From Cecembia calidifontis (lineage in GTDB: Bacteria > Bacteroidota > Bacteroidia > Cytophagales > Cyclobacteriaceae), in contig NZ_SGXG01000001.1 of NCBI RefSeq assembly GCF_004216715.1, positions 1 through 64,000 of the forward strand: 64,000 bases of DNA. The letters run 5' to 3'. Position numbers and translations under genes: made by a program. The notes under the pieces are model-generated. The model did no database searches and was not told the DNA's origin. It was given only the letters and a program-made list of their open reading frames with translations. Shown here one piece after another: positions 1-8,207 of the stretch. The stretch's first letter is position 1, and each line of letters begins with the position of its first letter.

Positions 1-2
1 TA

Positions 3-1574
3 CCTCCCAAGGCAAATCCATCAAAACAAGGATTGAAACCAAACTTGACAATATAAACCAGATAGAAATAATTCCCTCCCAAGGCAAATCCATCAAAACA
101 AGGATTGAAACTAGGTACTTTGTTTGATGCCCTTAGTAATTTGGCCCAGCCTCCCAAGGCAAATCCATCAAAACAAGGATTGAAACTAGACCTGGACAGT
201 TTTCAGCCGGCCACTCCTGCCAGCCTCCCAAGGCAAATCCATCAAAACAAGGATTGAAACATGGAATAACTGATTGCCGTAACCGTTCCTGAATCATCCT
301 CCCAAGGCAAATCCATCAAAACAAGGATTGAAACATGCCTGGGGAAATACTTCCGGGAACCTCCTTCCGCTCCTCCCAAGGCAAATCCATCAAAACAAGG
401 ATTGAAACAAGAACTGCTTCCAAAGAAAGAGAAAGGAGAGGGGAACCTCCCAAGGCAAATCCATCAAAACAAGGATTGAAACGACTATAACCCAAACGCT
501 GAATTTTGGGCCCATGAAGCCTCCCAAGGCAAATCCATCAAAACAAGGATTGAAACAAATTCGCCATGCGGGAAATATACGCGAAAAATAGGACCTCCCA
601 AGGCAAATCCATCAAAACAAGGATTGAAACTTACAGCGCCGGGGCCGAAAACACCCTGGCGCAAAATACCTCCCAAGGCAAATCCATCAAAACAAGGATT
701 GAAACAGATGGTCAATTACCGTCTCCCTATCTGTTTTGAATCCTCCCAAGGCAAATCCATCAAAACAAGGATTGAAACCCTCCATTCTGCTTATCAGCTA
801 GAAAAATTGGGTCCACCTCCCAAGGCAAATCCATCAAAACAAGGATTGAAACCAAAGCTATGAGATATTGGTCACCAGGCAAAGCCTAAACCTCCCAAGG
901 CAAATCCATCAAAACAAGGATTGAAACTGGATATCTCCTTTCAACGGGAGTAGCATATATTTACCTCCCAAGGCAAATCCATCAAAACAAGGATTGAAAC
1001 CCACATACCGAGCCGAAAGGATAGCAAGGACAGAAATACCTCCCAAGGCAAATCCATCAAAACAAGGATTGAAACGTAAGTCTACTAAAAGATTAATTAT
1101 AGAACAAACTAACCTCCCAAGGCAAATCCATCAAAACAAGGATTGAAACACCTTGAAGGACTTGCGCAAAGGAATTTCTTTAACTCCTCCCAAGGCAAAT
1201 CCATCAAAACAAGGATTGAAACTGGACCCTTCGATAACCTTCCCAATTCCATTATAGCCTCCCAAGGCAAATCCATCAAAACAAGGATTGAAACCTTAGG
1301 AGAAGTGACCGGGGATGACGTCTACAGGGTTCCTCCCAAGGCAAATCCATCAAAACAAGGATTGAAACTGTTAGCGAATGGAACGGGGATAATTCCAATG
1401 CAGCCTCCCAAGGCAAATCCATCAAAACAAGGATTGAAACCATCTACACCATGACAACAAACTGGATTTACAAAGCCTCCCAAGGCAAATCCATCAAAAC
1501 AAGGATTGAAACATAAAGTTGAAAATAAAAGACGGTGTTTTTTCGCTTCTCCCAAGGCAAATCCATCAAAACAA
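3..1574 (+). CRISPR. CRISPR array, 22 repeats and 21 spacers (left end outside window)
   Basis: A 37-base repeat starting CCTCCCAAGGCAAATCC and ending CAAGGATTGAAAC recurs 22 times, at 3, 75, 150, 224, 298, 372, 446, 520, 594, 669, 742, 816, 891, 964, 1039, 1113, 1186, 1258, 1332, 1404, 1476 and a last, degenerate copy at 1548. The 21 spacers are 35-38 bases long and all differ. The last repeat matches only to about 1574 and then decays, which marks the leader-distal end. With the 3' ATTGAAAC handle this says the array is read left to right and that the leader and cas genes lie before base 1. The handle resembles repeats of type I-B and type III systems, but the type cannot be fixed without cas genes. 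A short internal inverted repeat (AATCC/GGATT) could form the Cas6 hairpin. Confidence 0.97.
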
Positions 1575-1661
1575 ATATTTATTAAAAAATCCTTTTCCAA
1601 GTCTACCAATCAAAATCCTTTTCAGGCCCAGGTTAATCTTTTGAGAGTAGAAAATGATGAA

Positions 1662-1690
1662 TAAAAAAAAAGCCTCTATCAAAGAGGCTT
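1662..1690 (-). terminator. Rho-independent terminator of the tRNA-Val pair
   Basis: Inverted repeat AGCCTCT / AGAGGCT with a 5-base loop. On the minus strand it is followed by a run of nine T. It lies directly after the 3' end of the two minus-strand tRNA genes. Confidence 0.85.
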
Positions 1691-1692
1691 AG

Positions 1693-1767
1693 TGGGAGGT
1701 GAGGGATTCGAACCCCCGACCCTCTGCTTGTAAGGCAGATGCTCTGAACCAGCTGAGCTAACTTCCC
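1693..1767 (-). tRNA. tRNA-Val (anticodon UAC), copy 2 of tandem pair
   Basis: The minus strand folds as a full cloverleaf of 75 bases. The acceptor stem has GGGAAGT against ACCTCCC with one A-C mismatch, the D arm starts GCTC, and the anticodon loop CTTACAA gives anticodon UAC (valine, GUA/GUN codons). The T arm has TTCGAAT and the discriminator base is A. CCA is not encoded. The sequence is identical to the neighbouring copy, 15 bases away, and both are transcribed from the same promoter. Confidence 0.96.
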
Positions 1768-1782
1768 ATGATTTTTAATAAG

Positions 1783-1857
1783 TGGGAGGTGAGGGATTCG
1801 AACCCCCGACCCTCTGCTTGTAAGGCAGATGCTCTGAACCAGCTGAGCTAACTTCCC
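1783..1857 (-). tRNA. tRNA-Val (anticodon UAC), copy 1 of tandem pair
   Basis: Same 75-base cloverleaf as the copy at 1693-1767, with no base differences. It is the promoter-proximal copy; the promoter elements lie 31-61 bases upstream on the minus strand. Confidence 0.96.
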
Positions 1858-1887
1858 ATCAGAAACGTTTGCTTACCAAACGGAATG

Positions 1888-1918
1888 CAAATGTAGAGGT
1901 ATTTTTATACGCTGCAAA
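1888..1918 (-). promoter_or_regulatory. Bacteroidota-type promoter of the tRNA-Val operon
   Basis: On the minus strand TTTG (1915-1918) is followed after exactly 19 bases by TACATTTG (1888-1895). This matches the TTTG-N19-TAnnTTTG consensus of Bacteroidota primary sigma factors. A start about 7 bases downstream would precede the first tRNA by some 23 bases. Confidence 0.8.
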
Positions 1919-2047
1919 TTTTAATCTCAAAAAATATACATCATTTTTTTTAACACCCTGAAAATGAATCTTGTTTTTTTTTACTTTTTAAAACTTACCC
2001 AAACTCTTTTGTGGTGAAGGAAAAATTTCCCTCACCACATATTTTTT

Positions 2048-3592
2048 TTAAATTTCAAACTTAATCCCCTGTGCCAACGGCAGTGCAGTACTATAATTAA
2101 TGGTATTGGTCTGTCGCCTCATATAGGCTTTCCAGGAATCAGATCCGGACTCTCTTCCTCCACCGGTTTCCTTTTCTCCTCCAAAAGCTCCTCCTATTTC
2201 AGCACCGGAAGTACCTATATTCACATTGGCAATGCCACAATCAGAACCCGAAGCAGAAAGGAAAAATTCTGCTTCCCTCATATTGAGGGTCATGATGGCT
2301 GAGGATAAGCCCTGTGGCACAGCATTGTGCATGGCAATCGCCTCTTCCAAAGTCCTGTATTTCATGATATACAAAATCGGGGCAAAGGTTTCCTCCTGAA
2401 CCATCTCGAAATGACTTTCCACTTCAATAATACAAGGCTTTACATAACAACCCGACTCAAATCCAGGACCATCTAATACCCCTCCTTTTACCACCTCTTT
2501 TCCTCCTTCCGCCTTCACTTTCTCTATGGCTTTGAGGTACATAACCACAGCTGCCTTGTCAATCAATGGACCAACATGATTCTTTGCATCCAAGGGATTA
2601 CCGATGACAAGTTTATTGTATGCAGAAGCCAACCTTTCTTTTACCGTTTCATAAACAGACTCTTGGATAATCAACCGCCTTGTGGAAGTACAACGCTGGC
2701 CTGCTGTCCCCACTGCTCCAAACAAAGCTCCTCTGACAGCAATATCCAAATCAGCATGCTCGGTGATGATGATGCCGTTATTGCCCCCTAACTCCAACAA
2801 AGACCTCCCTAACCTGCCGGCCACCTCCTGCCCTACGATTTTACCCATACGGACAGATCCTGTGGCGGATATGAGAGGAAGCCTTTTATCTTTGGTCATC
2901 ATTTCACCCACCTTGTAATCTCCCACAATCAAATTCGAAATCCCTTCCGGAAGACCATTGTCTTTAAATACCTTGGCAACGATATGTTGACATGCCACAG
3001 CGGACAGAGGTGCTTTTTCAGAGGGTTTCCAGATACAGACATCACCACATACCCAGGCAATCATGCTGTTCCAAGACCAGACAGCAACAGGAAAATTAAA
3101 AGCAGAAATGATTCCTATCACACCTAGCGGATGCCATTGCTCATACATCCTATGGCCCGGCCTTTCGGAATGCATGGTCAAACCGTACAACTGCCTGGAA
3201 AGTCCAACCGCAAAATCACATATATCGATCATTTCCTGTACTTCTCCCAAGCCCTCCTGATAAGATTTACCCATCTCATAAGAAACCAATTTCCCAAGAT
3301 CTTCCTTCACCTCTCTCAAGGCATTTCCTATTTGCCTGACGATCTCACCTCTTTGAGGAGCGGGCTTTGCCCTCCAAATCTTAAAAGCTTCTTCCGCCTT
3401 TTGGACCACGGCCTCATAAGCCGATTCATCAGTGGTCTGAATTTTTCCTATGAGCGCAGCATCCACAGGCGAAAAAGAGCCGAAATAATCTCCATTGGTC
3501 TTTATCCACTGGTTCCCGGTAGAGGTTCCAAGGTTCTGATTGCTGACCCCCAGCCTTTGCAATGCTTCTTTGATGCCAAATTTATCTAACAT
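2048..3592 (-). CDS. Aldehyde dehydrogenase, ALDH7 / aminoadipate-semialdehyde type
   Basis: NAD(P)+-dependent oxidation of an aldehyde to an acid. The closest family I recognise is ALDH7 (antiquitin, alpha-aminoadipic semialdehyde dehydrogenase), cytoplasmic. The 514-residue product has the family length, the cofactor-binding IISAFNFPVAVW segment, the ELGGNN motif with the general-base Glu, and the catalytic Cys in GTAGQRCTSTRRL. The ATG at 3592 is chosen because it begins MLDKFGIKEAL, a typical N-terminus. A start at 3679 would add 29 residues and overlap the upstream gene. It lies 62 bases after the DUF4421-like gene on the same strand, so co-transcription is possible but a functional link is not obvious. 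In Bacteroidota this enzyme usually serves lysine catabolism; that role is inferred. Confidence 0.9.
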   Translation of the reverse strand: MLDKFGIKEALQRLGVSNQNLGTSTGNQWIKTNGDYFGSFSPVDAALIGKIQTTDESAYEAVVQKAEEAFKIWRAKPAPQRGEIVRQIGNALREVKEDLGKLVSYEMGKSYQEGLGEVQEMIDICDFAVGLSRQLYGLTMHSERPGHRMYEQWHPLGVIGIISAFNFPVAVWSWNSMIAWVCGDVCIWKPSEKAPLSAVACQHIVAKVFKDNGLPEGISNLIVGDYKVGEMMTKDKRLPLISATGSVRMGKIVGQEVAGRLGRSLLELGGNNGIIITEHADLDIAVRGALFGAVGTAGQRCTSTRRLIIQESVYETVKERLASAYNKLVIGNPLDAKNHVGPLIDKAAVVMYLKAIEKVKAEGGKEVVKGGVLDGPGFESGCYVKPCIIEVESHFEMVQEETFAPILYIMKYRTLEEAIAMHNAVPQGLSSAIMTLNMREAEFFLSASGSDCGIANVNIGTSGAEIGGAFGGEKETGGGRESGSDSWKAYMRRQTNTINYSTALPLAQGIKFEI

Positions 3593-3654
3593 GTTATTTT
3601 GGTTTATTTGCTTATGAAATGATGGCAAATCTAAGAAAATTACCTTCGAGCCAC

Positions 3655-4725
3655 CTAATTTTTGGTCTTTTGTCTCCATTTTGAAGGCAAATACCTGGAC
3701 GGTTCCACATAGTCCAGATACCGTTGGAGCTTGAGCCCTGGCAAAAATCGGTAAATCAGATTAATCCGATAATTACCTGTGATAAAAGCAGGATTAAAAT
3801 CATCAACGGTGGACATCCTGACATAGCTCCTTACATAATTCGCATTGATAGACCATTTTGGGGAATTATACCCCAAAAATCCCCTTGCAAAAAAATTGGG
3901 CTGCGCACTCCATCTGAAATCCCTTCTTTCCGCCATATCCAAATAATTTTTTCCTAAGTCCAAGTTAGCGGATACCATACCTGTAATAAAAAAATGCTTC
4001 AGGAAAACCAAGGTATGCACATATCCCGCATTAGGCCCCAACTGGAAAAAACCTAACCGGGAAAAATTCCTATTGAGAGGAACTCGGTCTTCCGGAAAAA
4101 AAAGCCCGCGGTTATCCGCAAAACCTCCAAAGGCTTCAAAACCCGCCAAAAGACTCCCCGCTGATTTTTTCTGCCTGGCACTCTGTAAAAAAGCCGCCTT
4201 CATAGAAAGCTTATCCCCATTAAATAAATACTGAAAGTTAGCACCAAACATCCTTACTGTCAGATCAGGATAAAGGACAGGATTGAGTGTGAAAATTTCA
4301 TCATCCAATCTCCTGAGATAGTAGCCAGTATAAAACTGTGCAAAGAGATCGATCACAAAATTCTTTGGATAAATGTGGGCCTGAAGGTCAAGCATCTTGG
4401 TATCTCCCCTACCTCTTTCGGGATTCATAAACCCGAATCCTAAACCTATATTCAAAGTGACATCATTGTAGGTAGCCCCAACCCCAAGATTTAAATTAGA
4501 ATTGGGCTCAAACCTCCAGCGGGAATCATCAAACTTATCCAGGACTGTCAAAGCGGTATATTTCCTCGATGTGTAGAGACGGGTAGTCAGGTAATTTTTA
4601 TAAGACTCATAATAGGTTGTATCCTGAGCAAAGGTTTTTTTTGGAGGAATCAAAAAAAATAAGGCAAGGAAAAACAGCAATTGATATCCAGAGAAATCAG
4701 CTAAAGGCCTGGAGTTTTGTTGCAT
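3655..4725 (-). CDS. DUF4421-like outer-membrane protein
   Basis: A 356-residue protein with a hydrophobic N-terminus (LLFFLALFFLIPP) and a cleavage-like TFAQ at about residue 34. The rest is rich in alternating aromatic/polar stretches typical of a beta-barrel, ending with a basic tail. It resembles the DUF4421 family of Bacteroidota; the biochemical role is unknown. The region around KYTALTVLDKF just after the signal peptide and the repeated Gly-Phe/Tyr pattern are what I base this on. It is preceded by a terminator hairpin at 4764-4785, so it probably has its own promoter. Barrel structure and surface location are inference; DUF4421 membership is from memory of family features. Confidence 0.7.
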   Translation of the reverse strand: MQQNSRPLADFSGYQLLFFLALFFLIPPKKTFAQDTTYYESYKNYLTTRLYTSRKYTALTVLDKFDDSRWRFEPNSNLNLGVGATYNDVTLNIGLGFGFMNPERGRGDTKMLDLQAHIYPKNFVIDLFAQFYTGYYLRRLDDEIFTLNPVLYPDLTVRMFGANFQYLFNGDKLSMKAAFLQSARQKKSAGSLLAGFEAFGGFADNRGLFFPEDRVPLNRNFSRLGFFQLGPNAGYVHTLVFLKHFFITGMVSANLDLGKNYLDMAERRDFRWSAQPNFFARGFLGYNSPKWSINANYVRSYVRMSTVDDFNPAFITGNYRINLIYRFLPGLKLQRYLDYVEPSRYLPSKWRQKTKN

Positions 4726-4763
4726 TTTAGTCAGTATTGAAATCTTACACTAACCTAATAAAA

Positions 4764-4785
4764 AAATCCGCATCGCTGCGGATTT
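4764..4785. terminator. Hairpin terminator, strongest on the minus strand
   Basis: AAATCCGCA / TGCGGATTT with a 4-base loop. The minus strand continues with seven T, the plus strand with a broken T run. No plus-strand gene enters it. On the minus strand the only upstream gene, the aminotransferase, already has its own terminator at 5341-5375. Confidence 0.65.
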
Positions 4786-5343
4786 TATTTTTTAAATGAA
4801 GGCTAGAAAAAGCAATTATCGAAATAACCTCCATTCGAATTTCATTAAAAACACCAAGCAGAAAAAGTTGCTTAATCACCCGCAACAAATATAAGCAAGA
4901 CATCAAATACAATCCAAAATTTTGACTTAGTTTTTTTTGATTTTTTAGCAAAAAAATAACAATTCGATTTAGGAAGGGAATCGAAAATCCCGAAAATATA
5001 TCAGGATATAAAACCAAATCAATGAAAATGCAGTAATCCTTTAATCTATTTAAAAGATAGGCAGTTTCCTAAAAAATAATTTTGAAAACATTTTTTTGCG
5101 TTTAAAATACTGATTAATCAACGTCATAACAAATTAAGAAAAACAGGTTTCTCAAGCAGGAGAGAAAGAGTCTGGCTGGTCAAAAAGCAAGTAAGTATGG
5201 GACAAAAAAAATATGAAGCCAATTTTTTATTGATATTTTTCAATTTTTAATTGATTCATTAGAAGTTTGGACATTCCACAACCAGGCTTATAATTGATGT
5301 TAAGGGAAGGCTTTATTGGAATTTGCCAAAAACTCAGACATAA
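4786..5343. other. Gene-poor intergenic stretch
   Basis: About 560 AT-rich bases between two terminator hairpins. Short open frames exist (for example 4745-5017 on the minus strand) but show no start context, signal or family resemblance. Since a minus-strand terminator closes the stretch, an untranslated minus-strand RNA is conceivable but no promoter was recognised. Confidence 0.5.
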
Positions 5344-5375
5344 AAAAGCCTTCCCTATATTGTAAGGAAGGCTTT
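5341..5375 (-). terminator. Terminator of the aspartate aminotransferase gene
   Basis: Ten-base inverted repeat AAAGCCTTCC (5345-5354) / GGAAGGCTTT (5366-5375), followed on the minus strand by a T run. It lies 25 bases after the stop codon. A further GGGAAGGCTTT at 5304-5314 can also pair with the left arm. Confidence 0.85.
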
Positions 5376-5399
5376 CATTTAAAATTTACTTAGCCTGAT

Positions 5400-6602
5400 T
5401 TATTTCAAAAGGGCACAAGCCTCTTTGATCCTTTTCATAGCTTCTACAAGTTCTTCTTCGGAAGCCGCATAAGACAATCTGACGCAATTAGGCGCACCAA
5501 AAGCTTCTCCGGTCACCAATGAAACGTTTGCTTTTTCCAAAAGATACAGGCAGAAATCATCTGCATTCTTTATAGTAAACCCATCGGCTGATTTCCCGAA
5601 GAAATAAGTAATATCTGGGAAGAAATAGAAAGCCCCTTCAGGAACATGGGTTTTAAATCCCGGGATTTCCTGGATAAGTTTCAAAACCAAATCTCTTCTC
5701 TTGAGGTAAGCCTTCTCCATTTCTTTTGAAGGAGTCTGATCACCTGATATAGCTGCCAAGGCAGCCCTTTGGGCAATACCTGTACCTCCTGAGGTGAATT
5801 GTCCCTGCATTTTTTCACAGGCCTTAGCTATGAATACAGGAGCACAGATATATCCTACCCTCCAACCAGTCATGGCATAACCTTTGGAGAATCCATTGAC
5901 AGTGATGGTTCTTTCAAACATTCCGGGGAAAGAGGCAATACTTGTATGCTTTCCTGTGAAATTGATCAGCTCATAAATCTCATCAGCAATCACGAAAAGA
6001 TTTTCTCTCTTCTTCACCACTTCAGCGATTGCCTCAAGTTCTTCCTTGCTAAAAACCGACCCTGTTGGGTTGCAGGGAGAAGAATAGATGACTGCTTTAG
6101 TTTTATCTGTAATGGCTTCTTCCAATTGCTGGGCAGTGGCTTTGAAGTTGTTTTCCAATGTACCCTCTATAGTAACCGGGATCCCTCCTGCCAATTTGAT
6201 GATTTCCGCATAAGAAACCCAATACGGAGAGAAAATCACCACCTCGTCCCCTTCATTGATCAAACACATGAAGACATTGGCAATACTGTGTTTCGCACCG
6301 GTAGAAACGACAATATTTTCAGCCTTAGCTTCTGTTATTTTATTTTCTTCCCTAAGTTTTTTGGCGATTGCCTCTCTTAAGTCTTGATATCCCGCTACAG
6401 GAGGATAGGCAAAATATTTTCCTTCATCAATGGCTGCCTTAGCAGCTTCCTGAATGTGTTTAGGTGTCTTAAAATCAGGTTCCCCCAAACTTAAGCTGAT
6501 AATATCTTTGCCCTGGGCTTTCAACTCCCTGGCTTTTTTAGCCATGGCCAAAGTGGCCGATTCTTCCATTTGATTGATGCGGTCGGATAGAACTGATGTC
6601 AT
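5400..6602 (-). CDS. Pyridoxal-phosphate aspartate/aromatic aminotransferase (class I)
   Basis: Transfers the amino group between aspartate (or aromatic amino acids) and 2-oxoglutarate; cytoplasmic, PLP-dependent. The 400-residue length fits subfamily Ib aspartate aminotransferases. Visible motifs are SLGEPDFKTP near residue 38, SPCNPTGSVFS near 174, DEIYE (PLP-ring Asp) and NGFSKGYAMTGWRVGY with the Schiff-base Lys. Near the C-terminus NCVRLSYA carries the carboxylate-binding Arg. It is monocistronic: a promoter-like TATTTTTG lies on the minus strand at 6629-6636, 27 bases before the ATG, and a terminator follows. Substrate preference between Asp and aromatic acids cannot be decided from sequence alone. 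Confidence 0.92.
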   Translation of the reverse strand: MTSVLSDRINQMEESATLAMAKKARELKAQGKDIISLSLGEPDFKTPKHIQEAAKAAIDEGKYFAYPPVAGYQDLREAIAKKLREENKITEAKAENIVVSTGAKHSIANVFMCLINEGDEVVIFSPYWVSYAEIIKLAGGIPVTIEGTLENNFKATAQQLEEAITDKTKAVIYSSPCNPTGSVFSKEELEAIAEVVKKRENLFVIADEIYELINFTGKHTSIASFPGMFERTITVNGFSKGYAMTGWRVGYICAPVFIAKACEKMQGQFTSGGTGIAQRAALAAISGDQTPSKEMEKAYLKRRDLVLKLIQEIPGFKTHVPEGAFYFFPDITYFFGKSADGFTIKNADDFCLYLLEKANVSLVTGEAFGAPNCVRLSYAASEEELVEAMKRIKEACALLK

Positions 6603-6734
6603 TTTATGGTAGGTTTAATAAATTCCGCCAAAAATACGGATAACAATTATTAATTCTAAATCAAAACTTGGAATTGATTTTGTATTTGTAAATTTATCAC
6701 AAAATATTCCATCTAATTGCCGCGTTTTATCAAC

Positions 6735-7598
6735 ATGATCAGGAAATTCTTCATTTTCATTTTACTGGTTCAGTTTAGCCAAATAGCTTTGGCACAGAGC
6801 AAAAAAAAGAAAAACAAAGCCGAAGACCCTGACTCCTCTGGAGTGGTGAGTGATATATTGATGCCTACCAATCTTCCCTTATTATTATTTGATGAACGTG
6901 AGCGAAAAGAGAAAAAGAAAAAAGAGAAAAAGAGCAATCGCAAAAATATTTACTACGGGGAAAGAACAAAAAGGGTAAGAATCAGGACAAACTTCAGGAG
7001 CCAAAGCCAACTGCAGAACTTTTTTATAACAACACAAAGAAAAGTCGTAGACCCTTACATAAGGGACATTTTCTGGTATGACAAAAAAGACAATATGGTA
7101 AGAACAAAGGATTTTGATCCATCAAAAGGCTATCTCCTACATGGTCCGTACACCAAATATATCAATGAAACTGTGATAGAAGAAGGTAACTTTTATTACG
7201 GTACAAGACATGGGATCTGGCTCAAATTTGATGACAAAAGCGTATTGTTGGATAAATTGCACTTTTCTGAGGGTTGGCCAAAAGATTCAAGGGTCACCTA
7301 TTACAACCAAGCTTCACAACAGATTGAGACCCTTACCCCTATTGAATATGAATTGAAAGAGGGTAACTTCTTCCATTTTTTTGAAGATGGACAAATTGCA
7401 GTTTCCGGTGAGTACCATTTTGGTGAAAAAGTGGGACTGTGGACAGAATACTGGAACCATAAAAATAAAGTAGTTAAAAAAAGAGAAATCCAGTACCAGG
7501 AACAACCTTTTACAAAAAACTTCAGGCCATTTATCCGGGCTGAATGGGACAAAGACGGCAATTTGGTCTACAGGAATGAGGAAAGAGCGAGAAACTAA
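6735..7598 (+). CDS. Exported protein with MORN/YwqK-like repeats
   Basis: A 287-residue product starting at the ATG at 6735 (a TTG 18 bases upstream is the alternative). It has a signal peptide, FFIFILLVQFSQIALAQ, followed by a very basic Lys-rich stretch and a second Lys/Glu-rich stretch around residue 67. The C-terminal half contains repeated blocks of the kind YLLHGPYTKY, EEGNFYYGTRHGIWLKF, and VSGEYHFGEKVGLWTEYW. These are the G-x-Y-x(n)-G-x-W pattern of MORN / YwqK repeats, usually taken to form a stacked beta structure. The family is common in Bacteroidota with no established function. It stands alone, divergent from the aminotransferase gene. Confidence 0.75.
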   Translation: MIRKFFIFILLVQFSQIALAQSKKKKNKAEDPDSSGVVSDILMPTNLPLLLFDERERKEKKKKEKKSNRKNIYYGERTKRVRIRTNFRSQSQLQNFFITTQRKVVDPYIRDIFWYDKKDNMVRTKDFDPSKGYLLHGPYTKYINETVIEEGNFYYGTRHGIWLKFDDKSVLLDKLHFSEGWPKDSRVTYYNQASQQIETLTPIEYELKEGNFFHFFEDGQIAVSGEYHFGEKVGLWTEYWNHKNKVVKKREIQYQEQPFTKNFRPFIRAEWDKDGNLVYRNEERARN

Positions 7599-7653
7599 AT
7601 TCTATTAACCCTATATTTTTTGTAGACTATTATTTTTTCTTAAATCAAAGCCC

Positions 7654-7661
7654 TATATTTG
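7654..7661 (+). promoter_or_regulatory. -7 element before the MarR gene
   Basis: TATATTTG fits TAnnTTTG; no good -33 TTTG is seen at the expected distance. Transcription would start near 7668, after an upstream ATG at 7664, so the ATG at 7679 is the likely start of the regulator. Confidence 0.5.
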
Positions 7662-7678
7662 TCATGCTAATTATTGGT

Positions 7679-8110
7679 ATGACACAGGAGCAATTCAGTA
7701 AATATTCTTTCCTTTTGGACAGGACAGCAAAACGGGTAAAGCAGTATGCCCAAAGGAAATTTAAATTGGGAGATTTTGACCTGACAGTAGATCAATGGCT
7801 GATCATGAAAAACCTGTCAGAAAATGAACTGCTCAGTCAGGCGGAATTAGCACAGTTGGTTTTCAAGGATCAACCTACCTTGACAAGAATAATAGATATA
7901 CTAAGCAAAAAAGGATATGTGGAAAGGATTCCCCATCCTCTCGACAGGAGAAGTTTTCAATTGGTTCTGACTGAAGCAGGAAATGCAAAGGTTCAGGAAC
8001 TCAAACCCAAAGTAGCTTCTATACGCGAAAAGGCCTGGGAAAACTTGAATGAACAGGATTTTGAAGAATTCAAAAGGATCCTTAACACCATCTACAAAAA
8101 CCTGGAATGA
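7679..8110 (+). CDS. MarR-family transcriptional regulator
   Basis: A 143-residue winged-helix DNA-binding protein that probably represses genes next to it. Typical MarR layout: an N-terminal dimerisation helix (KYSFLLDRTAKRVKQYA), the recognition helix region LSQAELAQLVFKDQPTLTRIIDIL, and the wing IPHPLDRRSFQLVLTEAG with the conserved D-x-R-S pattern. A further in-frame ATG lies at 7664, upstream of the likely transcription start. The ferredoxin reductase and ferredoxin genes follow on the same strand after a 97-base gap holding its own promoter, so they are the natural candidate targets. The ligand is unknown. Confidence 0.88.
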   Translation: MTQEQFSKYSFLLDRTAKRVKQYAQRKFKLGDFDLTVDQWLIMKNLSENELLSQAELAQLVFKDQPTLTRIIDILSKKGYVERIPHPLDRRSFQLVLTEAGNAKVQELKPKVASIREKAWENLNEQDFEEFKRILNTIYKNLE

Positions 8111-8124
8111 AAATTGACCTCAAG

Positions 8125-8156
8125 TTGAAAAATACTTGTTATACTAATTATATTTG
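8125..8156 (+). promoter_or_regulatory. Promoter of the ferredoxin reductase / ferredoxin unit
   Basis: TTG at 8125 is followed after 21 bases by TATATTTG (8149-8156), a good -7 element. It overlaps an upstream in-frame start at 8154, which argues for the ATG at 8208 as the true start and gives a leader of about 45 bases. Confidence 0.55.
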
Positions 8157-8207
8157 CACGAACAATTTGAAGCTAATCTGGTTTCTACAATAAACAAAAC
8201 ACACATC

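Noticed and set aside
485..1609. Open frames in the CRISPR region on both strands (485-715, 624-863, 1143-1454, 1322-1609) with repeated SQGKSIKTRIET or FNPCFDGFALGG peptides
   Set aside because: They are translations of the CRISPR repeat itself; no start context and no protein family.
4745..5017. 90-codon minus-strand frame with hydrophobic stretches
   Set aside because: It spans the terminator hairpin at 4764-4785, has AT-driven composition and no recognisable homology pattern.
5799..6380. 193-codon plus-strand frame opposite the aminotransferase
   Set aside because: Antisense shadow of a well-defined PLP enzyme gene.
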